A stretch of 64,000 bases of DNA from Aspergillus flavus (lineage: Eukaryota; Ascomycota; Eurotiomycetes; Eurotiales; Aspergillaceae), in NCBI RefSeq assembly GCF_009017415.1, contig NC_092405.1, forward strand, positions 1,426,001-1,490,000. Reading direction: 5' to 3'. A model generated the notes under the pieces. It was not told where the DNA came from. It saw only the letters and a program-made list of their open reading frames with translations, and did not search any database. The number at the start of each line of letters is the position of its first letter. Within the stretch, counting starts at the first letter, position 1. The position numbers and the translations under genes are program-made. Below are positions 35,842 to 47,600 of this stretch, piece after piece.

Positions 35842-37475
35842 ATGCAGGTGCCTTTGCTTCGACTCCAGTGTGGTATGATCTTTTTTCAATTGGCTTGTCT
35901 ATATTCTTTTTCTAGTAAATGCTAATCACGGCGCACACGTACAGGTGTCAACAGTTATGATTGGGGTACATGAAAACCCTCCGACATCCTGAATCTATAA
36001 GTTGCTGAGTATTGTCTTAGGCAAGATTGGTCAGGAGTCGGCAGCTGCCCGCTATGCAGCTACAACAGCTGCACCAGACTTCTCCATAGAATCAGAGAAA
36101 CCCTATGCAGAGGTCAGTTCTAGACTACTTGCCGATCACAAACAATCGCCAACTTCCATCAATAGTTATGGATGGGCACGCATCCTTCCCTCCCTTCGAA
36201 AGACGTCGAGACCCAGCGGACCCTCCTCGATATGGTCCAAGACAACCAAGCTTTGCTATCCAAGGAGGTTAGCGAGAAATATGGTGGAAAATTGCCATTC
36301 CTTTTCAAGGTGCTTTCGGTCAACAAAGCCCTCAGTATTCAAGCGCACCCGAACAAGAAGCTCGCAGAGAAACTCCATGCTAGAGATCCTCGCAATTATC
36401 CAGGTAAACAATAAAGCCCAAGCATGTGGATGGTTGATTGTACTCTGGATTTACTAAAATGATCTATGCAGATGACAACCACAAGCCCGAGATGACCATC
36501 GCAATTACCCCGTTCGAAGGACTCTGTGGCTTCCGCCCCTTAGCGGAGATCTCCCATTTTCTCAACGCCGTGGCACCACTCCGTCAGTTGATTGGAACAG
36601 ATGCAGTCGACCAATTTCTGGGCGCAGTCAAGGGCTCCGAGGATTCGGAGGATCCCACTGTCATGCAGAAAAACAAGGATGCTTTGCGGATCGTGTTCAC
36701 CGCGCTGATGAACTCATCATCCGAAAACATCGAGGCAGCTACAAAAGAGCTCACTGCTGCGGCCCAAAACTCCCCTGAAACATTTGGCACTTCTGCTAGC
36801 ACTCCTGAGACAAACCCTAGCAACCCAGCGGAACTGGCAGCTGTTATCACACGTCTCAACGGGCAGTTCCCTAACGATATCGGCCTGTTTGTGTTCTTCT
36901 TCCTTAACTTCGTCAAGCTTGCACCGGGTGAGGCCATGTTTTTGAAGGCCGACGACATTCATGCCTACGTTTCCGGCGACATCATCGAGTGCATGGCGTC
37001 TTCCGACAACGTCGTGCGGGCTGGCTTCACACCCAAGTTCAAGGATGTGGATACTTTGACCGACATGCTGACATACTCCTATGCTCCCATTGAGGAACAG
37101 AAGCTAGAACCTAAGGAATACCCGTACGCGATTCTGAACGCCTCAGCATACTCAAGCGCCTCGTCGTCCATGCTCTATGACCCCCCTATTGAGGAATTCA
37201 GTGTGGTGAAGACCGATCTCAAGCGAACTGGCGCCAAGGCTACTTTCGACGCTCTGGGAGGGCCTAGCATCTTGATCTGTACCGGAGGCACCGGAAAGAT
37301 CACCGTCGGCCATAAGACCGAGGAAGTCAAGGAGGGCTATGTGTTCTTTGTCGGTGCCGATGCCGAGTGTATCATTGAGAACACTGGTTCTGGGGCTGAT
37401 GAGGGAAATGTATTTACGACCTTCAAGGCATTCTGTGATCTTACCGGTAAGGAAGACATGGTGAACGGCCACTAA
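35842..37475 (+). CDS. manA: Mannose-6-phosphate isomerase, type I (461 aa, 5 exons)
   Basis: Exons 35842-35872, 35945-35965 (21 nt), 36021-36112, 36166-36403 and 36472-37475, with a closed frame. It starts [20 protein letters not shown]. Zinc-site regions are visible as [20 protein letters not shown] and [18 protein letters not shown]. The active-site arginine region is [12 protein letters not shown]. The enzyme interconverts fructose-6-phosphate and mannose-6-phosphate in the cytosol, feeding GDP-mannose, protein glycosylation and cell-wall mannan. In A. nidulans this step is genetically manA. It faces sgf29 (divergent starts about 0.3-0.7 kb apart), so the two share an upstream region. Confidence 0.95.
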
Positions 37476-37818
37476 ACTATTACTTAACAGCATTGAATGG
37501 ATGTAAAAATAACTACAGCAATATGACTTATAATAGTTTCCCTTGCATCTGTTATCTTGCCATAATCAAACAAAAGAAACAAACCTGAACTCACTCGGCC
37601 CGTAACAGCCGAGGTAAAAATAAGAAGCTCGTTAACATCAATCTACTTTCTCAAGATCTACTTCAGCAGGCTGCGGGGATTCTCCTCTTCAGGCAACCAG
37701 CTTAGTCTTTCAGCTCCGGTATTTCACTCACCTCTCGAAATTCTTCTTTCTCCGCGACTATTTCAATTCTTTTCTCTTTCCCTCAACATACCCACGTATC
37801 AAGCTCAATAATACCCCA
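37476..37818. other. Short intergenic region upstream of the hydrolase gene
   Basis: About 340 bases between same-strand genes, T/C-rich toward 37740-37800 as in a fungal leader. No other feature was seen. Confidence 0.4.
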
Positions 37819-39185
37819 ATGACCTCCACCTCAATCTCCCTCTGGGAGAGGGTAGATCTCATGCATGGTCAATTGACCGTTCTAGGCACAGCTCTCTATA
37901 ACGCCATCACAGGTATCTTCCGAGGCCAAAGCGGTGCATCAGGATACGGGCTCCACATCGGCAACGCAGCGTTGAGAAAACTATGCAATAGACTGAGCGC
38001 AGAACAGTTCCAGTACGTAATCCCTGCTCTGAAAACATACCTCGATCGACACTAACAAGCTAAATAAAAAGATACATGAACGGCCCCACAAGGTCCGTCT
38101 ACGAGACAGCCTTGCAGAAAAAAGGACTTCAACCCGAAACAGTCCCTCTCAAACACGGTGCACAAGGCCACTGGATCGGAAACAAGAATGCCAAAAATGT
38201 GGTCATCTATTACCATGGTATGTTATATCTGCTATCTTTCGTACCCTTCTATTGTAACACAACAGCACGTCTTAAGTGTATCGCGCTACACGATGATACT
38301 ATGCTACACAGAAGAAACCCCGATACATGATATGAACGTAGTACACTAATAACGCACCCAAACAGGCGGCGGATTCGCTGTGCCCGGTGCAGCAGGCCAT
38401 ATGACCTTCTACGGCAGCGTGATCGATACCCTCAACGCAGAAGGCCACGACATAGCCCTCTTCCTGATAACCTACAGCCTCACCCCGCACGCCGTCTACC
38501 CGACTCAACTCCGGCAGGCCGTGGAAGCCCTCCGCTATATCCTCACCGAGACAAACCGTGACCCGGCCAACGTGATCGTCGGCGGCGACTCCGCAGGCGG
38601 AAACCTAGCCGTAGCCGTCCTCCTGCATCTGTCACACCCGCATCCCGAGATTGAGCCTCTGTCCGACATAGCGCCTTTAGCGGGGTTGTTTGCCTTCGCG
38701 CCGTGGGTGAGTTTCGTCCATGAGGGCGCCTCCATGCAGGAGAATCAGTATAAGGATATGATTGGGCCGGAAATTCTGAATCGGTGGTCGCACATGTATT
38801 TGGCCGGGAAGGAGAGCGATGCGTGGAGTGAGCCTAATCGGGCACCGACTGAATGGTGGAGGGATGCGAAAGTGAAGGAAGTGTTGATCTTGGCGGGGAG
38901 GGATGAAATCTTGTTCGACTCGATTAATGCCTTTGTGAAGAAGTTTCAGGTATGTATTCTTTCTTTCCTTTCTTTTTTTTCAGGGTCGAATTTTCTGGGT
39001 TCGTGAGGACAGGGATCTTGATGCGATGCTAACGGATGGACTCGGTCTAGTCGGTTGTACCGAACACGAAGTATCTTGTAGGGCATGGGGAGACTCATGT
39101 TGCACCGGTTTACGGCGCTGGTTTTATTGGAAAGGAGACACAGCAGGGGAACGGATTGAAGGAGTGGCTGCAGTCTCGTCTCTAG
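37819..39185 (+). CDS. Alpha/beta hydrolase, hormone-sensitive-lipase type (352 aa, 4 exons)
   Basis: Exons 37819-38012, 38072-38217, 38366-38949 and 39051-39185. The oxyanion-hole motif is restored across intron 2 as YYHGGGFAVPGAAG. The nucleophile elbow is VGGDSAGGNLAVAV. The acid is likely in LAGRDEILFDS and the histidine in GHGETHVAPVY, so the triad looks complete. HSL-family proteins hydrolyse esters such as acylglycerols, steryl esters or secondary-metabolite esters. The natural substrate is unknown. An N-terminal hydrophobic stretch (LTVLGTALYNAITGIF) may be a membrane contact. Neighbours are housekeeping genes. Confidence 0.88.
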
Positions 39186-39520
39186 GGTGTTAGCTGAGCA
39201 GCCATCATCCTGGTATCTATATACACTGGAATATCTAGCCTCGTTGATCTGCAGGTCAGAAGCGGAAGGGAAACACTTGGAGCGCATATACTACACCAAA
39301 CATGTTGAGTATTAATGTCTATCATGAAATCAGATTTCCACAACTGGGACGATAGCAAACGGAATAAAGGCAATCGCCGATAATACCTGGCACAATACAA
39401 TAGCTACGCCGTCGTATAAATCATCAAAATAACAAAACACCGGATCGAACAAGGCGCATGAAGAAGAAAAGTGGAAATCGAATACGAAGGAGAAATGAAA
39501 GAGGGCTAGGCGAAAGGGAT
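39186..39520. other. Convergent 3' region between hydrolase and epsilon-COP genes
   Basis: About 330 bases containing the two 3' ends. Nothing else was recognised. Confidence 0.45.
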
Positions 39521-40702
39521 CTAAGAGGACACTCTCGGCGCATACTTCGCGGCAGCGGTATCGAAGAACGCACTCTTCTCTTGAATATCAGCCAACAGAG
39601 CATTCGATGACTGCACATTCTGTAAACGCCTGTAGTTAAAGGTATATCCGTTAGCAAGGTTCAAGACATCGCTGGAAAAGCTCAAAGATCAATGTGATAC
39701 GTACGACTCCAGCTCCTCAGTCGGCTTTCCGGCCAAAACATTCAGCACAATACTATTGGCAATGAGCTCCGCGTCCTCGGGATACTTCTCAAGAGCTGCC
39801 GTCAACGCAGCTTCAGCTTCTGGCAGCCGGCCGAGGTGGATTTCAGCCACGGCCTGGCCAACGATCGAGAGCGGGGCAGAGGTACTGGGGGCAGCGGCGA
39901 GTTCTTCATAGACGTAGAAAGCAGACTGGTATTTTTCGCCGCCCTAGAGATAGACAGAACCAACCCGTTAGCTAGCCACCTCTTGGAGAAAAGTAATGAC
40001 AACGTAAAGGGAACACATACAACTCTCAAACCAACCCACGACTCAGCCAAATTAACAAGCAGGGAATCTTGAGCCCACCGCTTGGCAGTTTGCACCTCCT
40101 TCAGGGCGAGATCGGAGCGATTCTGCTGAAGATGGATCTGAACAATCAACGCAACACTATACATATCCCCAAATCCACGATATTAGCATTTTCCCCCGAC
40201 TAGAGACCAAAGCGGCTTCAGACATACGCTTCCAGATTGCCTTGGTGCTTCGCCAACAAAGCCAGAGCCTCCTCGCTCAATCCCTGCGCCTGCAGCACTG
40301 TTCCACCTAGAGCCTGTACGGTAGCATTGTCGGGGTAGTTCTCCGCCAGATCCTGTGTGAGCTTCAGGGCAGCCTCGCTGTCGCCAGCTGTTTGCTGCGC
40401 CAACGCCTTCACTGCCGCAAGGTCGGGGGTGTCTTCTTCGCCGTCAACGTCGGAGAGAACCTGGTCGGTCTGTCCCAGGGCAATTTTGGCGCGAAGCTTT
40501 AAAACGCGAGCAGGAAGGTGGTTTTCAGAGGATAGGGCTGATGTGTCGAAGTCGATCACCTCCTGGTACTGGCCTTGGTGGAAGGCATTGTGAATGTTGA
40601 TAAGTTCTGTGGAGAGAGGAGTATGAGTTGGAAGGCACTTTACTCAATTTCAGAGTGTACAATCGCGAGACACTTACCACCTTCTGCCGAGAATGGATCC
40701 AT
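39521..40702 (-). CDS. sec28: Coatomer epsilon subunit (epsilon-COP, 295 aa, 5 exons)
   Basis: Exons in order of transcription: 40678-40702, 40228-40606, 40021-40156, 39705-39943, 39521-39629. The frame closes at 295 residues, the normal length for epsilon-COP. It begins MDPFSAEGELINIHNAFHQG and consists of TPR-like helical repeats, for example LALKEVQTAKRWAQDSLLVN and GLRVGGEKYQSAFYVYEELA. Epsilon-COP binds alpha-COP and stabilises the COPI coat that carries vesicles from Golgi to ER. Yeast SEC28 is the counterpart. The micro first exon (25 nt) and all GT-AG borders were checked for frame. Confidence 0.93.
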
Positions 40703-41800
40703 GGCGCAGTATAATTGCGAAAAGAGTTGCCAATTGTATTTATTTACTGTGTGCCGTATACAGCGTATGGTTGATGGCACGGAAGGCGGAGGCCGAAAGT
40801 CGTCACGTTGCCTTTCCGAGGGCGGTGACGGTATCAGTCAATCAACTTTATCATTCACCGCAGTCCAGCCCTACTTAGTACGGAGTAAATGCCTCATCTA
40901 CCCTGTGGACAATACGAAGGCCTACTTTACAAGGGAACAGAAAAAGGACTAAAAATTGTGTCACCTGCACATAGGCATGGAATTGAATGAGCGTCCCAGC
41001 GCACGTTTAATATTAAAACAAGAATATGAAACGTAAAGATAGACATGATCTCGCCTCATGTCGGAGATTCATCTAGAACCCTCAGAACAACGGAACAGGA
41101 TTGAGCGAGCAAGTACATCGCTCCATCAAAAGCGTTGACTTCAACTCATGCTCTCATACATGTAATTCCCCCGCCAATTGTGACCAATGATGCAACCATT
41201 CCGTGCTGACTCCTTGAATGCTGCCCCCTATCCGATGATAACGTGTGAAATGCCACCCTAACCCCGAACCCTGAAGACAAATAAATGAAGAAATATGATG
41301 GGCAAGATTCGCTGCAAACAAAAATGAAAGAAGAAAACATCATGAGAAATAAGTGCACAACCATGCAACACACAACAGAAGAGCACAAGTAGAGGGTATC
41401 GCTAGATAGAACAGACTTAATCCAATCGCAAATGGAACTGAAGGAAAAGACAAAAGGAAGAAAATATCAAGGAGCGCCCGTACCTCACTCGCAATGCAGC
41501 CATGCTTCGCCCTTTAATAACACAGAGTAGAGACAAACAAGTAGGTGACGGTATCTCCTTTAGGCCCTCCAGTGACCTCAGCAACCGTACTGCACCAAAG
41601 TCCCCGAAAGTAATAGCCAAAGGAAAAGTCCGGAAAAGGACACAATAGATGCAATGAAAGTTCAAGAACGCCGCCCCGTTTATTTGCACATGTTTTGAGA
41701 TTGACGAAACCATAGATGAAGAGTCGCGTGAAATGTAATTAGAAAAGTAAAATTGGCGTTCTGGTAGCACGCCACAGCTGCAAACGCTCTTCGTGAGGCT
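40703..41800. other. Intergenic region between epsilon-COP promoter and PI-PLC 3' end
   Basis: About 1.1 kb. It has one TACGGAGTA motif at 40879-40887 and otherwise short frames without recognisable features. The right half is likely the phospholipase 3' UTR. Confidence 0.4.
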
Positions 41801-44800
41801 TTAAGGAGGCAACGATGAAGTGGACGCTGCAGAAACCGTTGGTGTCAGATCTGGAGAGCTGTCCTTATCCTCTGCGCTCGTTGCCATGTCATTACCCCTC
41901 TCGCGCTCCGTAGACGACGTGCGCTTAAAGACAGTCTGGCCAATTTGTCGAAGAATACCCATCCGCTCAGCTCGCAGTTCTTCTGCGTCAAGCCGCTGAA
42001 CAGACACCGGGTCTTCTTTGGTGATCTTGCAGAATAAGGTTGAGAACAGATATTGGTCTCCGCCGCCATCATACAGGGGCAAGTAGCGGTATCCTTGGGA
42101 TAAGCTGCTAAGCTTTGCAGTGAACGTGGCAAGTTGGACACTGCTATTACTTCCTGCACTGCGCCCATCCTGTGAGCTCCAGATAGTCCAGCGAACGAAT
42201 ACCAAATCAGGATATTTAGTCTCCAACGACAACCTAAAGCGATCATTAAAGATTGGGCTATATCCATTGCTCTGCTCGATCTTCGTGCGCCGACGGTGCG
42301 GAAATCCAATGCCCGACATGCCATTACGGGCGGATGCGTTCATACCACCCTCACCATAAACGAAGCTCTGACCACGATCGTCAGCACTAAACATTTCAAT
42401 CTCCACGTAAGGGTTGATTTTATCATCGGGGCCAATGCTGCGAGGGCGAGGAAGTTGTTGGGCAGAGATAACGTCCACTGAGAATCGAACAAGCTTCCAC
42501 TCTGTAGCCTTCGTTTTCTCTTCGTCGGCTGGGCACAAGGCGCGAAGAGACTCGGGTTTAAGCACGTAACCAGTTCGATCGCTCCCAGCAGCAAACATGG
42601 CCTGGTTCATCTGCATGCCTATGTCGTATGTTTGCCAGTTCAAGGCCGCCATCTGAACACCGCGACGCCAAAATTTAAGGGGATCGAAGTTCGAAGATCT
42701 CAAGCGGAAGCCGGATGGATAGACCCGAGTCAGATATTTTCGGTTGTGCTTTTCGAAAAGAGCCTTGTTTTCAGCGTCACGGCAGATACCCTCGAATGAT
42801 CGTTCGGCGAAGGAGTAGACATGATTATACCGTTGACTTTCAGCGGACGAGAAGCTGTGCCACTTGTACCCTCGGGTGTAGACACCTAGATCAGACAGGG
42901 GTTTAGTGATCTTGCTCTTCTGGCGCCTTTTCTTTTCTTTCCTGATTGTCGCCAATGCGCCATCACTTTCCTCCGCGGCACTGCTAATACTGGTGGTTGT
43001 GAACGAGCGTCTATCTTGGGTCAAAAATGAGCCAACGGTTTCCAGTCCAAGCGTCGGAGGGCTAGACAGAGGAGGCAGACTGGTGATTGCTGAGCTTTCA
43101 GATGCCGTCGGCCGTATGAAGGGAGAGCTTGCGCTGCGTTTACGGCCGTGAACGGCGAATGTGCCGACGGGTTCCTGTCGTACACCCTCTTGGAGCTCGT
43201 CACAGGTCTTTACCTTGACAAGAATGCGTCCCTTCAGCTCTTCGGGCGAGGGAAGGACAAAACTATTTGTTAATAGCGGCTCCAGGACGAGCTGATCTTT
43301 GAAGGTATCCTTCATGATTTTGACCATTGCCAGTTGCTGCTCCGGGTTACAATGTACCTCGAGAGACAAAATGAGAGGAAAATCTGTAGTTATGAATGCA
43401 TAGCGATTGATGACGGTGATACAGTCGGCAAACAGAACGCTCGTGGTCATAGTTCTTCCATGGGACACAATTGGTCGGCCATCAGCCCCATCCCAACAGT
43501 CGATCTCTACACAACGGCATCCTTTTTGCAAAGCACTTATGTATGCCTCTGTGCTGGACGCTCCCGCGACCTGGCGGCCTAAAAGATAGGTATTGTGGGA
43601 ACTCGAGATGAAGTATTCGTTCAAGGGACGGTCGAATCGCGATTGGGGAGCACGTGAGGCGTATAACCCGTTCCATGGAGACGCAAGGAAAGAGGAAAAT
43701 GCATCAAGATCCATTCGAGGGACTTGCTCCTCCTCAAACTCCGGGATGCTTGGGACCCGCGATTTAGACTTGCGTACACACTTGTCGAAAACCGAGACCC
43801 AATAACTTCGATCAGAGTCAACGTTCTCATTCTGGATGTTTCGCAGGAATTTCAAGAATTCATCAACGCTCAGGCCAGCTTTGGCATCCGTGGCGCTATC
43901 CTTGAAGATCTCCTTTACGTCTTTCCGCTCTTTCAAGCGAGCAACAAAATTCTGAAATTGTGAGAAGTTCAACTTGCCGTTGACATCAGAATCAGCTTTG
44001 GAAAATTGAGCGCGAAGCATGTTCTTGGAGCAATTGATATGTAGACTGCGACAAATGCTCTCCACGGCTCCAAAATCAAGACTCCCCTGCTCAGCCGACC
44101 TGGTTCCATGAGGGAACAATCTCGACATCTCACGCTGCCAATGCGCCTTCAGGACTGCCTCACTCTGACCGGAACCAGCCAGGCCAGCCATAAGACCTAT
44201 CCTGTATCGGGAGATATGTTCTAGAGTCGTGGTCCAAAGCTCCAGGATAGGAGTATTTGGGGCAATAAGGTGCAGCGTTTTGACAGTGCGACCTTTGGAC
44301 CGCTCGTCATCGGCGATAACAATTGTGAACCAGCGATTTTCGGTGTCTTGTGGAATCTGGTGCTCCTCGCGGTAATTCCGTGCGTCCACGCCAACCCGAA
44401 TTTCCTTGATATCGTCAATGTAAAAGCGTTTAGCCGGATTTGAGACATCCCAGTAGACCTTGCCCGCATCTAGGTCTAGGAAGAAACGGACTTGCTTTCT
44501 GCGCTTCTTTGTAACTTTCGTCAAGACAGTCCCACGCTGAATCGCCGAATCAATCTTTGGCGCGATTGTGCCGGTGTGGCGGGAGGCTGCCATGAAACTT
44601 TCATTTGGTAAACTGGATGACTCTGATCCGCACCAAACACCGAGGGAGTCAAGAGCATCGTTGCTGTCTTCCTCGTTACTAGATTCGAGTGCGTTGTCGC
44701 GGCCGTTCTGAGATCCGGTCTTGCTGTCACTGCGTCTCCGCATAGTCACGGGGCCGGAGCTGCGGTCGCGCTTTTCATTGTGGGAAGCAGATTGACGTCT

Positions 44801-45238
44801 TCGAGTAAGCTTGTTTGCGGCGCCACGGGAAATTCTGCGCATCAAGCCCGGACCTTTGGAATTCGAGATGACTGCATCCCCCGATCCAGAGGCAGGAGCA
44901 TTTCCTGGGACGGCCATCACGGACTCCCCGAGCTCGAACGTGGTAGAAGGGATAGCAGGGAAGGGAGGTATACGTCCTCGGAGACCGTCGGTAGCAATCT
45001 GTAAAGGCGTGCCTGAGGGGCTTGAAGCATTTGAAGGAAAATAGGCGGGGCGTAAAGAATTGGGAGTGGTAGTTAGAGAAGAGGTATACGATGGTGCTGA
45101 TGAAGGATTGGGGGCAGGAGGGATAGATGTGATGACATGATGTAGCTTTGGGGGGTTGGAGGATGAAGCAGTGAGCTTTAAGCTAGAGCGGGCATCGCCA
45201 TTGACGGTCGAAGCCGACGAGGTAGCGGCGTAGGCCAT
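41801..45238 (-). CDS. Phosphoinositide-specific phospholipase C, delta type (1145 aa)
   Basis: One long exon. A low-complexity Ser/Pro/Arg-rich N-terminus of about 225 residues precedes a PH domain (about 236-346, QVRFFLDLDAGKVYWDV). An EF-hand pair follows (about 400-470, FSKADSDVNGKLNFSQF). The catalytic X domain begins near 540 with FISSSHNTYLLGRQ (His548) and EIDCWDGADGRPIVSHGRT (His593). The Y domain follows (about 810-930, GYKWHSFSSAESQRYNH and VYPSGFRLRSSNFDP). A C2 domain lies near 950-1085 (PDDKINPYVEIEMFSADDRG). It cleaves PIP2 to IP3 and diacylglycerol in calcium signalling. Met at 45238 is preferred over 45265 because MVCSCKVPA looks like leader. The linker between X and Y is long and Ser-rich, a possible regulatory segment. 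Confidence 0.94.
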   Translation of the reverse strand: MAYAATSSASTVNGDARSSLKLTASSSNPPKLHHVITSIPPAPNPSSAPSYTSSLTTTPNSLRPAYFPSNASSPSGTPLQIATDGLRGRIPPFPAIPSTTFELGESVMAVPGNAPASGSGDAVISNSKGPGLMRRISRGAANKLTRRRQSASHNEKRDRSSGPVTMRRRSDSKTGSQNGRDNALESSNEEDSNDALDSLGVWCGSESSSLPNESFMAASRHTGTIAPKIDSAIQRGTVLTKVTKKRRKQVRFFLDLDAGKVYWDVSNPAKRFYIDDIKEIRVGVDARNYREEHQIPQDTENRWFTIVIADDERSKGRTVKTLHLIAPNTPILELWTTTLEHISRYRIGLMAGLAGSGQSEAVLKAHWQREMSRLFPHGTRSAEQGSLDFGAVESICRSLHINCSKNMLRAQFSKADSDVNGKLNFSQFQNFVARLKERKDVKEIFKDSATDAKAGLSVDEFLKFLRNIQNENVDSDRSYWVSVFDKCVRKSKSRVPSIPEFEEEQVPRMDLDAFSSFLASPWNGLYASRAPQSRFDRPLNEYFISSSHNTYLLGRQVAGASSTEAYISALQKGCRCVEIDCWDGADGRPIVSHGRTMTTSVLFADCITVINRYAFITTDFPLILSLEVHCNPEQQLAMVKIMKDTFKDQLVLEPLLTNSFVLPSPEELKGRILVKVKTCDELQEGVRQEPVGTFAVHGRKRSASSPFIRPTASESSAITSLPPLSSPPTLGLETVGSFLTQDRRSFTTTSISSAAEESDGALATIRKEKKRRQKSKITKPLSDLGVYTRGYKWHSFSSAESQRYNHVYSFAERSFEGICRDAENKALFEKHNRKYLTRVYPSGFRLRSSNFDPLKFWRRGVQMAALNWQTYDIGMQMNQAMFAAGSDRTGYVLKPESLRALCPADEEKTKATEWKLVRFSVDVISAQQLPRPRSIGPDDKINPYVEIEMFSADDRGQSFVYGEGGMNASARNGMSGIGFPHRRRTKIEQSNGYSPIFNDRFRLSLETKYPDLVFVRWTIWSSQDGRSAGSNSSVQLATFTAKLSSLSQGYRYLPLYDGGGDQYLFSTLFCKITKEDPVSVQRLDAEELRAERMGILRQIGQTVFKRTSSTERERGNDMATSAEDKDSSPDLTPTVSAASTSSLPP

Positions 45239-47600
45239 CGCGGGTACCTTACAAGAACACACCACTCAGCTGCAGATCGTGAGACTGTCAACCTGTCGTG
45301 AACCGTGCCAATGCCTGAGTCACCTGGACTTCGCAAAGGACGAATGAGCAGTACAGCAGTAAGGAAGCGGTCGTGTTGGTTCAGAGATGGCGGCCTATGG
45401 TTATAATGCAATACGAACCGAATTAGGGAACGTGTCTGGCTGAGTGATGCGAAAGCCACGTCCTTAGCGGGATATGTTATGATTTTGATATCTGCATCTT
45501 GGCCAGCCTTTAATGCAATGCGGAGAGCCCTTCCTGAGAGCGCTCGCGAGGAGTGAAGGAGGGGGGGAGGGAAAGGAACTCAGGTCCCTGATAACAATTG
45601 AGACGAACAGTGGCCTTGTGTAACGGTGGCTCCACGGGGCAAAAATCGGTAACGCTACCGTCGTCTATCAGGCTGTTGATCGATGACTTGGCTCCCTGCT
45701 TATGGAACCGATTTTCGTCACGTTCCTTTAGAGCTTTCTGCCCCTTTCGGCGGTTTTTTCTTATTATTTTAAACCTGTATTCCCAATGGAAATCCTGCTT
45801 TTTACCCCTCTTGAATCGTCGATCCCTTCTATGCGCGGGGAAAGCTGTCCTTCTGCAAGAATAGAAAGGTGTGGAGACAGACCAATTGGCCTTGTCTGGC
45901 GATGGGGGTAGCAGTTCCTTTTTTTTTTCCCTTTTCCTTTTTCCTCTTTCAATTTTCCCTGGTGTTGACAGGGAAGGTAGATAGCGGCCCACAGATGAAA
46001 AAGAACTAATAGAAACGAATTATGCAAGACAAAAGTAGCCTGTGCCGCGCATGTGCTTAGTTGTCAGCAGAGCCCCTCCGCTTTGAGTAATTGAGCAAAG
46101 AAACTCAGTTTTCGCGTCAGTCGGCGTGGTTCTAAAAGTAATTTGGGAAGGTGCAGCACGGGAAATGTAGAATCGACGACGAGGATCCGAGCTGCAATGC
46201 AGGATTGCCTGCCAGCACAGTGATGCAGGCGGTCCAAACAGGAAGAAGGAGGATGCTGGGGGAGCAATCAGAGATTGGACGGAGCTCAGTAGTCGCAAAG
46301 GTTGCGATGCTCTAGTGCGCTTCGACGTCTCGCCGTTTCAGGTAATGCTGCACGGTTACGTGGAGGGTCGTAGAGGACCTGCAGCGACAGAAAAAAAAAG
46401 CCGCCGGAATGTAAGTAAGAAAACGATGATCATGCGACAAATAGCGAGGAGACTGTGCCAGCAGCGTGCTCCAAAGAAATTCGAGTCACTAAATTGCGGA
46501 AGGGAGGAAGGTGAGGAACTGCGCACGAGGAAGGTTCTGAAAGGTGTTAAAAAGGGATTCGATAGTCCTCTTAAGGATTTTCCATTTGGGCGAGTGGTGG
46601 AAGTTGAACCAACAGGGAGATTTGGGGAGAAAGAATTGTGCAAGGCTCGATTTGGAAGAAACCACTGGATGTTTCAATTGAAAGGAAAGCTGGAGTGGGT
46701 ACTGCTTACTGACGTACAGAGTACTGTATGTCGTGTGGTACGTATTGCAGTATGGTAACGGTCCACAGTACCCGTACAGACGCGGTAACGGGTAACTGAT
46801 CTGTACAGTACCTTAATGTGTATTTCCGCCTATTTTCTTTTCCCTCTTTCTCTTTCCCTTTTTTACCCCCTCTATTATTATTTCTTCTCGGCCAACGGGT
46901 CCACTGAGAAGTTGAAAACGAGAACGAAGAACCGGAAGCGTCAGACAAGGGTTGAAAATTACACCGCTTAGTCTTTTCGGTACCAAACAATCGTCCAACA
47001 ATGTAATGATGATCTAACCAGACGATATGGAATGATGATGGTAGTGGCCCTCAGTGGTGATAACAGCGGCGTTCAAGGATAGCCAGGGAAAATAAATGGG
47101 ATAAGAGGGGAAACGAATATTGTGCGGTCAAAGATATTTGCTTCCGTTGATCTTATATACTCAATAAAGAATAAAAATCAGTGATCATGCTAGCAATGAC
47201 GGATAGCCGGGAGTCTACGATCTATATACCAAAATGAGGAGGAGCTGGAAAGGGATGGTAAATTTGGTATGTAGTCTAATCAAACTGGGCCGTTTATCGC
47301 TGGGCAGATTTTCTTGAAACTTCATTGCGGGTGAGCTGTGAACAACGCATAGCAACGGCGGCGGCCCAAGAAAATATTGAAGCTAATCGTAATGGTCTGT
47401 GGCAGCTTGTCTACAGAGTATTCTCACCCTTATTTACAAAAAAATAAAATAAAATAAAATAAAATAAAACATAAAAAATAGAAAATAGAAAAACTTCTTA
47501 CATATTGTCCACTTTCCTTGAATCTTTTTTTTTTAGAGGTGCTTCCTTTCATCCTTGAAATACTAAACAAACCGAGACCCGGAAGTCCAGGATCACCTTG
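45239..47600. other. Upstream region of the PI-PLC gene, left part of the 12-kb gene-poor region
   Basis: No convincing gene. It has purine/pyrimidine-rich tracts (near 45910-45960 and 46830-46870) and an AAAAT microsatellite at 47440-47469. The 147-codon plus frame at 46315-46758 is rich in Lys/Arg/Glu without any recognisable domain. It may contain the long promoter or leader of the phospholipase gene. Confidence 0.4.
47440..47469 (+). repeat. (AAAAT)n microsatellite
   Basis: About six units of AAAAT in the gene-poor region, followed by related A-rich sequence to about 47495. Seen directly. Confidence 0.8.

Noticed and set aside
46315..46758. 147-codon plus frame in the gene-poor region as a protein gene
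   Set aside because: Composition is basic and low in information, there is no domain, and it overlaps other open frames on the opposite strand. Kept only as part of the region note.
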